A DNA stretch of 64,000 nucleotides, from positions 1 to 64,000 of the forward strand of contig NZ_JAUTAL010000001.1 in assembly GCF_030818575.1 (NCBI RefSeq), given 5' to 3'. The position numbers and the translations under genes are program-made. How positions within the stretch are numbered: position 1 is the stretch's first letter; every line of letters starts with the position of its first letter. Below, one piece after another: positions 48,216-56,981 of this stretch. The DNA is from Chryseobacterium camelliae (GTDB lineage: Bacteria > Bacteroidota > Bacteroidia > Flavobacteriales > Weeksellaceae). The notes below the pieces were generated by a model. It ran no database searches. It saw only the letters and a list, made by a program, of their open reading frames with translations, and was not told where the DNA came from.

Positions 48216-48251
48216 TAAAAAATGTCATTCCCTTCGAAATGACATTTTTAT
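48216..48251. terminator. Bidirectional terminator between hemW and the phosphatase gene
   Basis: AAATGTCATT pairs with AATGACATTT in a perfect 10-pair stem with T-runs on both strands. It serves the two convergent genes. Confidence 0.85.
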
Positions 48252-48264
48252 TTAATATTAACCT

Positions 48265-49065
48265 TTATTCCAGTAACTTCTTTCTCAGAATTTGTATCTC
48301 TTCCGGGCCGATTCCCATTTCTTTTTGTAAATAGTTGTCTATGGAACCATATTGTTTTATAATAGCATGAACGGTGGCCATAAGCCATTCTTTTTTTACC
48401 TGCTGAACGGATTTTGGCAGTGTTTTCATGCCATCCTTCGTAGGAATGGTGATCACTTTGTTAATTTCTGCCTTCCTGTAATAGTTAGATGCCAGATAGT
48501 CCTGCATAATGGTACTTTCAGGCACGCCCAATGCATAAAGCAAGAGGGCTGTTGCCATTCCGGTCCTGTCTTTGCCTGCGGTGCAGTGATAGACGATGGG
48601 CTCATCTGAACATAATATTTGCTGAAAAACAGGTTTATATCGTTTGGTAAGGTTAGGCAGATCTGTGTAGACAGCGATAAGTAAGGAGTCCATTTTCTTT
48701 TCATTCGTAAAATCAATCATTGTTTTTCCGATGTTTTCGCTGCCATAAGGAAGGTTGATCCATTGAATCCCTTTCGGAAGATTGTCTTTAGCAATGGCAA
48801 TTTCATAAGGCCCCCTGAAATCGAAAACCGTTTTTACCGCCAGCTTTTTAAGTTCGAGCGTATCGCTTGTCGTAAGCTTATTGAGGGCGGCTGACCGGTA
48901 TATCTTGCCCCACTTTACGGTCTTTCCGTCTTTGGTCTTGTAGCCTCCGATATCCCTGAAGTTATCTGTGCCCTGCATGGGGATTTTTCTTTGCAGGCTG
49001 TCATTAACCTGAGAATAAAATGCCATTGGAAACATCATTATAAATAAGTACAGCATATTTTTCAT
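48265..49065 (-). CDS. Secreted tyrosine-phosphatase-like protein
   Basis: The 266-residue protein has a signal peptide (MKNMLYLFIMMFPMAFYSQ), so it is exported to the periplasm. It belongs to the dual-specificity/Tyr-phosphatase type 3 family: FRDIGGYKT near 36, YRSAALNKLT near 56, and the active loop HC161TAGKDR167TG. The family acts on phosphotyrosine, phosphoserine or phosphoinositides; the substrate here is unknown. It stands after the SusD/SusC pair on the same strand but behind a terminator, so a functional link is weak. Confidence 0.88.
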   Translation of the reverse strand: MKNMLYLFIMMFPMAFYSQVNDSLQRKIPMQGTDNFRDIGGYKTKDGKTVKWGKIYRSAALNKLTTSDTLELKKLAVKTVFDFRGPYEIAIAKDNLPKGIQWINLPYGSENIGKTMIDFTNEKKMDSLLIAVYTDLPNLTKRYKPVFQQILCSDEPIVYHCTAGKDRTGMATALLLYALGVPESTIMQDYLASNYYRKAEINKVITIPTKDGMKTLPKSVQQVKKEWLMATVHAIIKQYGSIDNYLQKEMGIGPEEIQILRKKLLE

Positions 49066-49182
49066 GGGTAAGTATATATTTTTAAGGTTATATGCAATCG
49101 CATCATCTTCATAAGTGTTTGCATTTACAGATTATGGCGATTTCAAAATTCAATGTATTGTTAGGATTAAATGATATGAATA

Positions 49183-49216
49183 GAAAAAATAATCACATCC
49201 GAAAATGTGATTATTT
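49183..49216 (-). terminator. Terminator of the SusC/SusD pair
   Basis: On the minus strand AATAATCACAT pairs with ATGTGATTATT and is followed by TTTTCTA. Confidence 0.8.
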
Positions 49217-49224
49217 AAGCTATG

Positions 49225-50841
49225 CTATTTCAAAAGCCACATCAGCTTGGTTGTATCATCAGAACCTCCGTACTGGGACTGGATTGCATTCTGGTAATTG
49301 GCACTGTTGTATGTGATTTCACCCTGAGGATACATCCATCGGTAAGGAATCGTATTATTTGGAGTTCCTATGCCTACACCTCCCTGCTGAAAGGCCGGAT
49401 ATCCGGTTCTTCTCCAGTTATAGAATGCCTCGTACCCGGAATTGCAGAATAATGAAACGTATTTCTGTGTGAGGATTTGTTTTAATCCATCGGTAGAGTT
49501 TCCTGTATAGGCTACGTTTGCAAGGAAGGTATTGGTATCAATGGTTACGGCTCCTAAAGTGCCGCCTAAACGGTCGCCCACTGTAAAAGAGCTACCGTTG
49601 GAAAGGCCATAGAAACTTAAAGAAGCATTGATTCCTTTTGTATACCAGCTTCCGGCATCTCCTGTTGCCCAGCCACGGTTGATCGCTTCAGCGATATTAA
49701 AACACATTTCAGGATATCCTATTAATACAAAAGGTTCTGCTGTAGAGCCATCCTGTGAAGAGAAATATCTTTTGTAATTAATATACGAATAAGCACCTTT
49801 ATCCGAAGAAGTGTTTCCTGCAGTATCCGTTCCTGCGAAAAGTACAGATTGCGCAGTGTTGGTACTTGCACCCACATAAGCCGAGAAATCAGATATAGGT
49901 ACTCCCGCCACTTTGTACTTAGCCGGAGCCGGCGTAGCAAATACAAAGGTTCTCGGATCTTTTGTGGCTGTTGTAATATCAAGGATCGTTTTACCGATAT
50001 TGGCACCGTAGGTGTAAGACCTGCTGGTATAGATAGGATAGGGATTATAGCTGGTATTGAATCTGTACATCATATTATCCGAAATGGATTCCATAACAGG
50101 ATATTGGGAAGGGTTACTGAGGATCATCGCAAATTGTCCTTTGATATTGAGATCCGGTGTGTCGTCTGCCCGTTTGCTAAGGCTGATGAGCACTCGAAGC
50201 CTGTAAGAGTTCACCACTTTCTGCCACTGGTAATACGTAAGTCCGAAAATATCGCCTGAAGGATCGGCAACCGTATTTTTCAGATTAGGATAGGTCGTAT
50301 TGATGTTTCCCAGCAAGGTATTGGCTTCATTAAGCAAAGCCAGGGAATTTTTATACACATCTTTCTGGGAATCATACTTAGGCGTTAGATTAGATGAATT
50401 TCCCGCTTCCGTCATTGGAATGTCTCCTACTCTTTGTGATAACCATATGGAAGAATAGGCTTTAAAGAATTTAGAAAGAGCGCTGTAGAAGCTAATTTTA
50501 GCATTGTCACCCAGTTTGGCTGCCTGCTGTTCCATTTTAATAGAGTATAGAAAAGTATCGTACTCGTGATCGGAAGTGGTCCAGCTGTAAGAGTTAGATC
50601 CCCAATAATAGGTGTAATTGCTTACATAATACTGATTCGTCTTATGTGCCTGCTGAAAAGGCATTTCATCAGATTTAATAAGGTTTGAGGTAATATGGTT
50701 TAAAATCAGGGAAGCTGGAATAAGTGCGTCTTCCGATCTTGAATTGGGGTTGCTGAGTAAGCTGTCATCCCTGTTGCAGCTGCTAAGTATAAATCCTGCG
50801 GTAATTATAATAGCAACGTTGTATATCCATTTATTTTTCAT
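49225..50841 (-). CDS. SusD/RagB-like outer-membrane lipoprotein
   Basis: The 538-residue protein has a lipoprotein signal (Cys22 in LSSC) followed by N-R-D-D, a likely surface-export signal. The body is the SusD-like helical fold with TPR-type helices (KFFKAYSSIWLSQRVGDIPMTEAG) and the C-terminal NSGYEAFYNWRRTGYP motif. SusD proteins sit on top of SusC barrels and capture nutrients such as glycans or peptides. The gene follows susC by 22 bases on the same strand. No glycanase, protease or sigma/anti-sigma pair is beside it, so the nutrient cannot be guessed. Confidence 0.92.
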   Translation of the reverse strand: MKNKWIYNVAIIITAGFILSSCNRDDSLLSNPNSRSEDALIPASLILNHITSNLIKSDEMPFQQAHKTNQYYVSNYTYYWGSNSYSWTTSDHEYDTFLYSIKMEQQAAKLGDNAKISFYSALSKFFKAYSSIWLSQRVGDIPMTEAGNSSNLTPKYDSQKDVYKNSLALLNEANTLLGNINTTYPNLKNTVADPSGDIFGLTYYQWQKVVNSYRLRVLISLSKRADDTPDLNIKGQFAMILSNPSQYPVMESISDNMMYRFNTSYNPYPIYTSRSYTYGANIGKTILDITTATKDPRTFVFATPAPAKYKVAGVPISDFSAYVGASTNTAQSVLFAGTDTAGNTSSDKGAYSYINYKRYFSSQDGSTAEPFVLIGYPEMCFNIAEAINRGWATGDAGSWYTKGINASLSFYGLSNGSSFTVGDRLGGTLGAVTIDTNTFLANVAYTGNSTDGLKQILTQKYVSLFCNSGYEAFYNWRRTGYPAFQQGGVGIGTPNNTIPYRWMYPQGEITYNSANYQNAIQSQYGGSDDTTKLMWLLK

Positions 50842-50863
50842 TGTTCTTTTGTATTAATTTTAA

Positions 50864-53800
50864 TTAAAATCCGATGTTCAAATTAAATCCGATGGTTCTG
50901 GTGGATGTACTCTGTAAACCTACATTTCCTTTCCCGCCACCTGCAGTACGGTCGGCAGAATTGAATCCGGCGGCATAAGAATCCATATCCATATCTTTTC
51001 TTTTGGCAAAGTACAACAGGTTTCTTCCAACCAGTGATACGCTGAGCGATCTGAGGAATGTGCGATCCAGAAATTCTTTAGGAAAAGAATAACTGAGACT
51101 GGCCTCTCTCAACTTTACAAAAGTTCTGTCTACCATAAAATACTCTGTGGTGTTATAAAGATTGGTAATATAGCTCTGTGTGGTTACGGCGGTAGTATTC
51201 GGTGCAAAAGTAAGTTCGTTCATATTGACAATCTGTCCGTTGACAAACTTGGGTGTCCCGGAAACAATCACTACACCCTGGCCTACATACGACGGAGTAA
51301 TGCTTCCATTATCCCGTAAAGAAACCCATTCTAGGTAACGGGCATCTCCAAATGCCCCTGAGGCACTTTCATAAGCCGTCCCTCCGTTCATGGCCTGAGC
51401 ATACAGGAAGTCGTAAATCTTTCCGCCTACACGGGCATCCCACTGGAAGCTCAAAGCCCAGTTTCTATATGAAAGATTATTGGTGATGCTGATAGAGTAA
51501 TTCGGGTTTAGGTATCCGAGGAATCCATTTTGGCTGTCACCGCTTGGTGCCTGATAGACCAAACCTGCTGAATTATGTACAATATTTCCCTGCCCGTCCC
51601 TTACAAAAGTTCTTCCATAGTAAGCATCCAAACGATCTCCCACTTTGTAATTGTGCCCGTTCAGCCAAAGTTCGTCACTTCCGGGCGTAATATCTTTCAA
51701 TGTTTCTTTATACGTACTCCAGTTGGCGTTCATATTCCAGTTGAATCCGTTTTGGTTCTTGATGATATTGGCATTCAGGCTGACTTCAAAACCTTGATTT
51801 AATGTTGTGATACCGTTAATATTATGGTAATTCTGGCCTACCGACGGAGCATTTCCTAACGCATAAATCTGCGGACCGTTAATGGTTCTGAAATAGGTCG
51901 CATCAATACCGATCCGGTTTTTAAAGAACTTAACATCTACACCGGTCTCATATGAAATTCTCCTATAAGGATTAAGGTTCTGGTTGGCGATGGTAGAAGA
52001 AAAATCCACAGAAGCAGTTCCGTTATAATAACTGTTGTTGGAATATCCGTTCTGATTGGCGTAGGTAGGTCCGTCATAAGATGTATACAGTTCGGAACCA
52101 TAATGCAATAATCCTGCATTTAAAGTATTCCCTGTAATTCCCATATATGCAGAACCTATGGTGGATGACGTTAATGCTCCTTTTACATCTGCAAATGAAC
52201 CTCTGATCTTAAGATAAGACACTGCATTACCAAAATGCATATAATCTGAAATCACGGAACTTATGGATGCCGACGGATAAAAGAACGTATTATAGCCTTT
52301 ACGCAATGTGGAAAGATTGTCTACCCTTCCGGTCGTGTTGATATTGAAATAGTTTTTGTATCCGAAATCCACAGAGTAATAGGCACTGTATACCTGCATC
52401 TGGGAACCCCATGAATACGCGAGTCCGGGAGCCTTCGTATTAGAAAGCGAGTACAATTGCGGAATGGCAAGACCCTTTGTAGTTGCCCAGTCTGAGTCAT
52501 ACTTGAATAACCTCATATTGGCACCTCCTAATGCGGAAATATTCCAGTTTCTGATCTGCTTATTAAAATTAATCATCAGGTCTGTGTTATTTTCCAGAAG
52601 GTTACGCTTATCTTCTCTGTAATCCCCGTACCATCCGAAAGTATACCAGGGCACGTAATCATTAAGGTTCGTAGAAGGCCCAACTTTTTCCGTACGCATC
52701 TGGTTCCATGTGGTAATTTGCGATCTGGCGCTGATGCTCAGATCAGGCGAAACGGTATAAGTTGCCTTTAGATAGCCATAAATATCGGTTTTCTGGTGGG
52801 ATCTCAGCCATTGGTTGGCCATAAACCAGGCACTGTTCAGACGGCCGTACTCTGAAGAATACTGAACAAGATCCTGAACACCCTGCGGTCCTTTCCAGAT
52901 ATCGCGAAGATCATTGATATCATAATCTGAAGAACCATACACTTTGAACATATAAATGTAACTGTTTGGGCCATAGTTCACATCGGGGATATTCGGAGTG
53001 TATTGCTGGCTAAGATTAAGATTTCCGTCAAAGCGGATTTTGTCATTGAGTTTATATCCTAAATTAATGTTGAAGTTATCTGCATTGAGTTTCGTATTGG
53101 GAAACATTCCCTGCTGGTAAAGGTGGCTGTAAGATAATCTGGCATCATAATTTTCTCCGGAAGTAGAAAGGGAGATATTATTGGTATTAGTAATCCCTGC
53201 CTGAACAAAATTCTCAAAATTTTTCTTTCCTCTGGCCAGCCAGGGTGTTTTGCCACGTGTTTGGGTTACAGGATCCCAGGGACTGTCATATTGCTGGATA
53301 GGCTGACCTTCAAACCTTGGACCCCATTCCGGTAGTCTTTGTCCGTTATCGTAGAGAACATTTCCGTAGCTGTATTTAAAACCAGTACCTCTACCATATT
53401 CATACTGGCTCTCGGGGAGTGCAATGAAGCCGGTGTCGTACATCGTAGTGCTATTGAAATCTACCGTCCATCCTCTTTTATTTCGGGTACCCTTTTTTGT
53501 GGTAATGATGATTGCTCCGTTAATTCCTCGGAAACCATATAGAGCAGCTGCATTGGGACCTTTCAGGATAGAATAGCTTTCGATATCATCCGGACTAAGA
53601 TTCCAGGTATCAGAATTGATCGGAACACCATCTACTACAAAAAGTAAATCCTTGCTTCCTCTCAAAACAATTTCCGGGCGTCCAAGCATCTCTGTACTTG
53701 CCCCAATGTTTAGTCCCGCCACTTTTCCTGCCAGAGCATTCAGCGGGTTGGCAGCACGCACTTTATTCACAGCATCTCCTTTTACTTCTGTTACATCGTA

Positions 53801-53956
53801 ACCCAGTTTTTTAACTTCCTTTTTAACTCCCATGGCTGTAATCACCACTTCGTTGATATCCGCTGTTTTTATGGAATCTTTTTTCTGAGATTTCACCAGA
53901 TTTCCCATGAAAAGCAAGCTTAAAATAATGAGGGCACTAGACTGATTTTGCTTCAT
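50864..53956 (-). CDS. SusC/RagA-like TonB-linked outer-membrane transporter
   Basis: The 1030-residue protein has a signal peptide (about residues 1-24). The TonB-box-like DINEVVITAMGVKKE (about 33-47) and the plug domain with LRGSKDLLFVVDGVPINSD and GPNAAALYGFRGINGAIIITTKKG follow at once. A 22-strand barrel ends in FNLNIGF. The usual CarboxypepD-like extension of about 80 residues before the plug is missing. It imports nutrients bound by SusD using TonB energy. It is the first gene of the susC-susD unit and has a promoter box at 53968-53975. Confidence 0.93.
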   Translation of the reverse strand: MKQNQSSALIILSLLFMGNLVKSQKKDSIKTADINEVVITAMGVKKEVKKLGYDVTEVKGDAVNKVRAANPLNALAGKVAGLNIGASTEMLGRPEIVLRGSKDLLFVVDGVPINSDTWNLSPDDIESYSILKGPNAAALYGFRGINGAIIITTKKGTRNKRGWTVDFNSTTMYDTGFIALPESQYEYGRGTGFKYSYGNVLYDNGQRLPEWGPRFEGQPIQQYDSPWDPVTQTRGKTPWLARGKKNFENFVQAGITNTNNISLSTSGENYDARLSYSHLYQQGMFPNTKLNADNFNINLGYKLNDKIRFDGNLNLSQQYTPNIPDVNYGPNSYIYMFKVYGSSDYDINDLRDIWKGPQGVQDLVQYSSEYGRLNSAWFMANQWLRSHQKTDIYGYLKATYTVSPDLSISARSQITTWNQMRTEKVGPSTNLNDYVPWYTFGWYGDYREDKRNLLENNTDLMINFNKQIRNWNISALGGANMRLFKYDSDWATTKGLAIPQLYSLSNTKAPGLAYSWGSQMQVYSAYYSVDFGYKNYFNINTTGRVDNLSTLRKGYNTFFYPSASISSVISDYMHFGNAVSYLKIRGSFADVKGALTSSTIGSAYMGITGNTLNAGLLHYGSELYTSYDGPTYANQNGYSNNSYYNGTASVDFSSTIANQNLNPYRRISYETGVDVKFFKNRIGIDATYFRTINGPQIYALGNAPSVGQNYHNINGITTLNQGFEVSLNANIIKNQNGFNWNMNANWSTYKETLKDITPGSDELWLNGHNYKVGDRLDAYYGRTFVRDGQGNIVHNSAGLVYQAPSGDSQNGFLGYLNPNYSISITNNLSYRNWALSFQWDARVGGKIYDFLYAQAMNGGTAYESASGAFGDARYLEWVSLRDNGSITPSYVGQGVVIVSGTPKFVNGQIVNMNELTFAPNTTAVTTQSYITNLYNTTEYFMVDRTFVKLREASLSYSFPKEFLDRTFLRSLSVSLVGRNLLYFAKRKDMDMDSYAAGFNSADRTAGGGKGNVGLQSTSTRTIGFNLNIGF

Positions 53957-53967
53957 TTTTTTTGGTA

Positions 53968-53975
53968 CAAATGTA
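53968..53975 (-). promoter_or_regulatory. Promoter -7 box for susC
   Basis: On the minus strand TACATTTG matches TAnnTTTG, 11 bases before the susC ATG, implying a very short leader. Confidence 0.5.
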
Positions 53976-54388
53976 TAGTGAATGCAGTTGCACCATTGTT
54001 AAGAGACAGTAAATTATTTGTAGTGGTAACTTTAAATTTATTCAGATAATACCACAATCTTAATTTCAGGTTAAGAGCATGTTGCCATCGGATTTATGAT
54101 CATTTTTAACAGTATAATTCCGATTTGATTTCACGATCGGGAAAATATTGTTTTTCTTATTATTGTAGGGTTTCAAAAAGAGACAACCATTGGCTGAGGC
54201 TGTATTCGTTTTTATGTCTGGGAGGCTGATCTCTGATTTTTAAATATGTTAATTTCAGTTAAATTTATTCTGATCATATTAAGGAATTGTTAACGTGACC
54301 AATAATCCGGCATATCCAAACCAATCCAATTAGAATTTTTTTGGAAAGTATGCGCAGATAATAGTCTGCCTTATGCCATAAAAATTCT

Positions 54389-54396
54389 TATTTTTG
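54389..54396 (+). promoter_or_regulatory. Promoter -7 box for murI
   Basis: TATTTTTG matches TAnnTTTG, 17 bases before the murI start at 54414. Confidence 0.5.
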
Positions 54397-54413
54397 CATA
54401 AATTTCAGTTCAT

Positions 54414-55244
54414 TTGAAAACAAAGAAACAGGATTATTCACACCTTTCACCGAAGCAGCCGATCGGCATTTTCGACAGTGGTGTTGGTGGTTTAACAGTA
54501 GCCAAGGAAATTAAAAGGCTTCTACCGAATGAAGACCTGATTTATTTTGGTGATACCAAGCACCTGCCGTACGGAGACAAGTCGAAGGAAGCCATCATCG
54601 GATATTCAACGCGGATCACCAATTTTTTGCTGGAGCAAAACTGCAAAGCAATTGTAATTGCCTGCAATACAGCTACAGCTAATGCGCTGACTGAAGTGAT
54701 GGAGCTGGCCGCCGGAAAAGTACCCGTAATTGATGTGATCAACCCCGTGGCCGAAAAAGTATCATACGAAATCCACAATAATGTGGGGGTTATAGCTACT
54801 AAGGCTACGGTAAATTCCGGATTGTATAAAAAAAGCATCCGCAAGCATAACAAATGGATTAAGGTAGACGAATTGGCGACCCCGTTACTGGTTCCTGCCA
54901 TCGAAGAGGGATTTAAAAATCATCCTATTACCCATGCTATCATTTACAACTACCTTAGCAACAGCAAGCTGAAGAATATAGAAACACTGATCTTAGGATG
55001 TACGCATTATCCGTTGCTCATTGATGAAATCAAGCAATATTACGGCAACCGTGTGCGGGTAATAGATTCACCGAATATTGTAGCCAATCATTTAAAAATC
55101 ATTCTGGATAAATATCACCTGTTGAATGAAAGCAATCCAAAGCCAAGCTATCATTTTTATCTTTCGGACCTGACTAAAAATTTCGAAAAAATTTCTAAGA
55201 AATTCTTCGGTAAAACCATAGACCTGGAACTAAAAGTATTATAA
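54414..55244 (+). CDS. murI: Glutamate racemase
   Basis: The 276-residue cytoplasmic enzyme makes D-glutamate for peptidoglycan. Motifs: IGIFDSGVGGLTVAKEI near residue 17, IVIACNTATANAL with the first catalytic Cys near 80, and LILGCTHYPLL with the second near 194. The start is a TTG at 54414; there is no in-frame ATG before the conserved part. The promoter box close upstream supports that start. It is a single gene with a terminator. Confidence 0.95.
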   Translation: MKTKKQDYSHLSPKQPIGIFDSGVGGLTVAKEIKRLLPNEDLIYFGDTKHLPYGDKSKEAIIGYSTRITNFLLEQNCKAIVIACNTATANALTEVMELAAGKVPVIDVINPVAEKVSYEIHNNVGVIATKATVNSGLYKKSIRKHNKWIKVDELATPLLVPAIEEGFKNHPITHAIIYNYLSNSKLKNIETLILGCTHYPLLIDEIKQYYGNRVRVIDSPNIVANHLKIILDKYHLLNESNPKPSYHFYLSDLTKNFEKISKKFFGKTIDLELKVL

Positions 55245-55247
55245 AAT

Positions 55248-55282
55248 ATAAAAAGCTGCTTCTTGAAAAGCAGCTTTAATTT
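55248..55282. terminator. Bidirectional terminator between murI and the nitroreductase gene
   Basis: AAAGCTGCTT pairs with AAGCAGCTTT. The minus strand has a good T-run (TTTTTATATTTT); the plus-strand run is weaker. Confidence 0.75.
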
Positions 55283-55301
55283 TGGGTGATAGTACGATAT
55301 A

Positions 55302-55907
55302 TCAGCGTCCGATAATAACTTTCTCCATATCCAGCCTTCTTTTAGGCGTATGGCTCGGATGGTTGATGTCATTTTCATCCCGCTTTCCCAAGGTAACGGC
55401 AAACAGGGTTTCATAAGCTGTATTATTGAGTATCGCATCATACTGATCAGCCTCTATGCCTTCCATCGGGGTTGAATCGATTCCCATAGCAGCGCAGGCG
55501 GACAAAAGAATGCCTAATGACAGATAAACCTGGTGCTCCATCCAGGCTCTGATGCCTGCAGTGCCTTTGGGCTGCACAAAATTCCTGTAGTAATTCACAG
55601 ACCCTTCCGGGAGGTTTTCCTCAATCTGCTTTTCAAAGTCTTCAGGAGTTTTGATCACCTGGAAAACAATCAGCACACTGCTGTCAAGGATTTTTTCTTT
55701 ATTGAAATAAGATGCTTCGGCCAGTTGCCTTTTAGTTTCATCATCGTTGACAAACACAAAATTCCAGGGCTGACTATTGATGGATGACGGGCTCAGGTGC
55801 AATATGTCTTTCAGCTGCTGAACGGTGTCTTCGCTGAGGTTTCCTTTAGGGTCATACTTTTTTACGGTATACCTAGATTTCATTTGTTCCAGAAAATTCA
55901 TAATCAT
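55302..55907 (-). CDS. Nitroreductase family NAD(P)H oxidoreductase
   Basis: The 201-residue FMN enzyme of the nitroreductase fold has FLEQMKSRYTVKKYDPKG at the start, LSPSSINSQPWNFVFV near residue 35 and CAAMGIDSTPMEGIEADQYD near 140. It resembles NfsB-type NAD(P)H-dependent reductases of nitro compounds or quinones. A second ATG two codons in is possible. It is divergent from an HxlR regulator with which it shares an interlocked promoter (55926-55959), so it is probably controlled by that regulator. Confidence 0.9.
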   Translation of the reverse strand: MIMNFLEQMKSRYTVKKYDPKGNLSEDTVQQLKDILHLSPSSINSQPWNFVFVNDDETKRQLAEASYFNKEKILDSSVLIVFQVIKTPEDFEKQIEENLPEGSVNYYRNFVQPKGTAGIRAWMEHQVYLSLGILLSACAAMGIDSTPMEGIEADQYDAILNNTAYETLFAVTLGKRDENDINHPSHTPKRRLDMEKVIIGR

Positions 55908-55925
55908 ATACTATATTTTTTATAG

Positions 55926-55959
55926 TTGCAAAACTATTGTAAGTTTTATACATTTGCAA
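55926..55959. promoter_or_regulatory. Interlocked divergent promoters of the nitroreductase and hxlR genes
   Basis: Plus strand: TTG (55926-55928), 20 bases, TACATTTG (55949-55956). Minus strand: TTG (complement of 55957-55959), 20 bases, TAGTTTTG (complement of 55929-55936). Each -33 element abuts the other promoter's -7 box, so the two promoters occupy the same 34 bases face to face. The arms TTGCAAAACTA and TACATTTGCAA also form a near-palindrome that could be the operator. Confidence 0.6.
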
Positions 55960-55984
55960 TAACGGTAAAAAATGATAGTATAAA

Positions 55985-56338
55985 ATGTATATCATCGACA
56001 ATAAAACATATCCCTGCAGCACCAGTGTGACAATGAAGTTCATCGGCGGAAAATGGAAAGCGGTTATTCTTGTCCACCTTGCAGACGGTGCCAAACGATA
56101 CAACGAACTCAGGAAACTGATTCCCACCATCACGGAGCGTACCCTGAGCCTGCAACTAAAGCAGCTTGAAGAGGACAACGTAATCAACAGGGCAGTATAT
56201 ACGGAAAAACCACCGCTGATGGTGGAGTATACTCTTACAGATTTTGGGAAGACCCTGCTTCCGGTGCTTCATGAAATTAACCGGTGGGGCATTGAGGCAG
56301 CTAAGACGTCAAAAAAAATAATCAGGAAAGCTTCCTGA
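55985..56338 (+). CDS. HxlR family transcriptional regulator
   Basis: The 117-residue winged-helix protein has the HxlR signature: Cys11 followed by SVTMKFIGGKWKAVILVHL, then KRYNELRKLIPTITERTLSLQ (helix-turn-helix) and VEYTLTDFGKTLLPVL. The Cys before the helix is often redox or electrophile sensing in this family. It is divergent from the nitroreductase gene with interlocked promoters, which suggests it controls that gene and itself in response to an electrophile or oxidant. Confidence 0.92.
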   Translation: MYIIDNKTYPCSTSVTMKFIGGKWKAVILVHLADGAKRYNELRKLIPTITERTLSLQLKQLEEDNVINRAVYTEKPPLMVEYTLTDFGKTLLPVLHEINRWGIEAAKTSKKIIRKAS

Positions 56339-56923
56339 TTATTCTGCTGTTTCTATTGCTATATTTTCTTCTTGGTTCGGCTTGAAAAAACTGAAACTTA
56401 CATTGCCGTATTTCCTGGTGTCTGTAAGGTTCGGATGGCTGAACTTCATCCTGCTTTGATGTTCAATGATCAGCACGCCATTTTCCTTCAGGAACTTATT
56501 ATTCAGTACCAGAGAGATAATTTCCTGGTATTTTTTCTCTTCCATCTCAAAAGGAGCATCGGAAAATACAATTTCAAAGGATTTTTTATTCCTGAATTTC
56601 TTCAGCCAGTCGAAAACATCACCACGCTGAACATTCACCTGTAGGGACATGTCAAGGTCCGCAGCAGTGGAATTGATGAAAGCAGTATGTTTCGGGTTAA
56701 GCTCCACTGAAGTCACGTCCTGAGTACCTCTGGAAGCAAATTCCAGGGTAATGGACCCTATCCCCGCAAAAAGGTCGAGCACGGATACCGACTGCATATC
56801 GTAAGTATTCTCCAGAATGCTGAATAAGGCTTCCTTAGCGAAATCCGTTGTAGGCCTTACATCAAAGTTTTTCGGAGCGGCTATTTTTTTGGCCTTCCAT
56901 CGGCCCGATATAATTCTGTACAT
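56339..56923 (-). CDS. rsmD: RsmD-type 16S rRNA guanine methyltransferase
   Basis: The 194-residue SAM enzyme methylates N2 of G966 in 16S rRNA. MYRIISGRWKAKKI is the family start, RPTTDFAKEALFSIL follows near 23, and motif I is VLDLFAGIGSITLEFA near 49-63. Motif IV, normally D-P-P-F/Y, reads D122-A-P-F here, an unusual substitution at the catalytic site. A DUF3822 gene lies 58 bases upstream on the same strand, an arrangement typical of Bacteroidota. Confidence 0.9.
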   Translation of the reverse strand: MYRIISGRWKAKKIAAPKNFDVRPTTDFAKEALFSILENTYDMQSVSVLDLFAGIGSITLEFASRGTQDVTSVELNPKHTAFINSTAADLDMSLQVNVQRGDVFDWLKKFRNKKSFEIVFSDAPFEMEEKKYQEIISLVLNNKFLKENGVLIIEHQSRMKFSHPNLTDTRKYGNVSFSFFKPNQEENIAIETAE

Positions 56924-56981
56924 AATAGGTATGGTAACAGCAGATAAATGGTCAGTAGTTGTACTGAAAGCCTTCTGCCGC

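Larger units (their letters stand above)
53957..54413. other. Divergent intergenic region of susC and murI
   Basis: No gene is seen in this 457-base AT-rich stretch. It contains promoter boxes for both neighbours at 53968-53975 (minus) and 54389-54396 (plus). No operator-like palindrome or sigma/anti-sigma gene is visible. Confidence 0.5.

Noticed and set aside
48265..53956. Polysaccharide utilisation locus including the phosphatase gene
   Set aside because: A terminator separates the phosphatase from susD, and no glycan enzymes or regulators are present, so only the SusC/SusD pair is supported.
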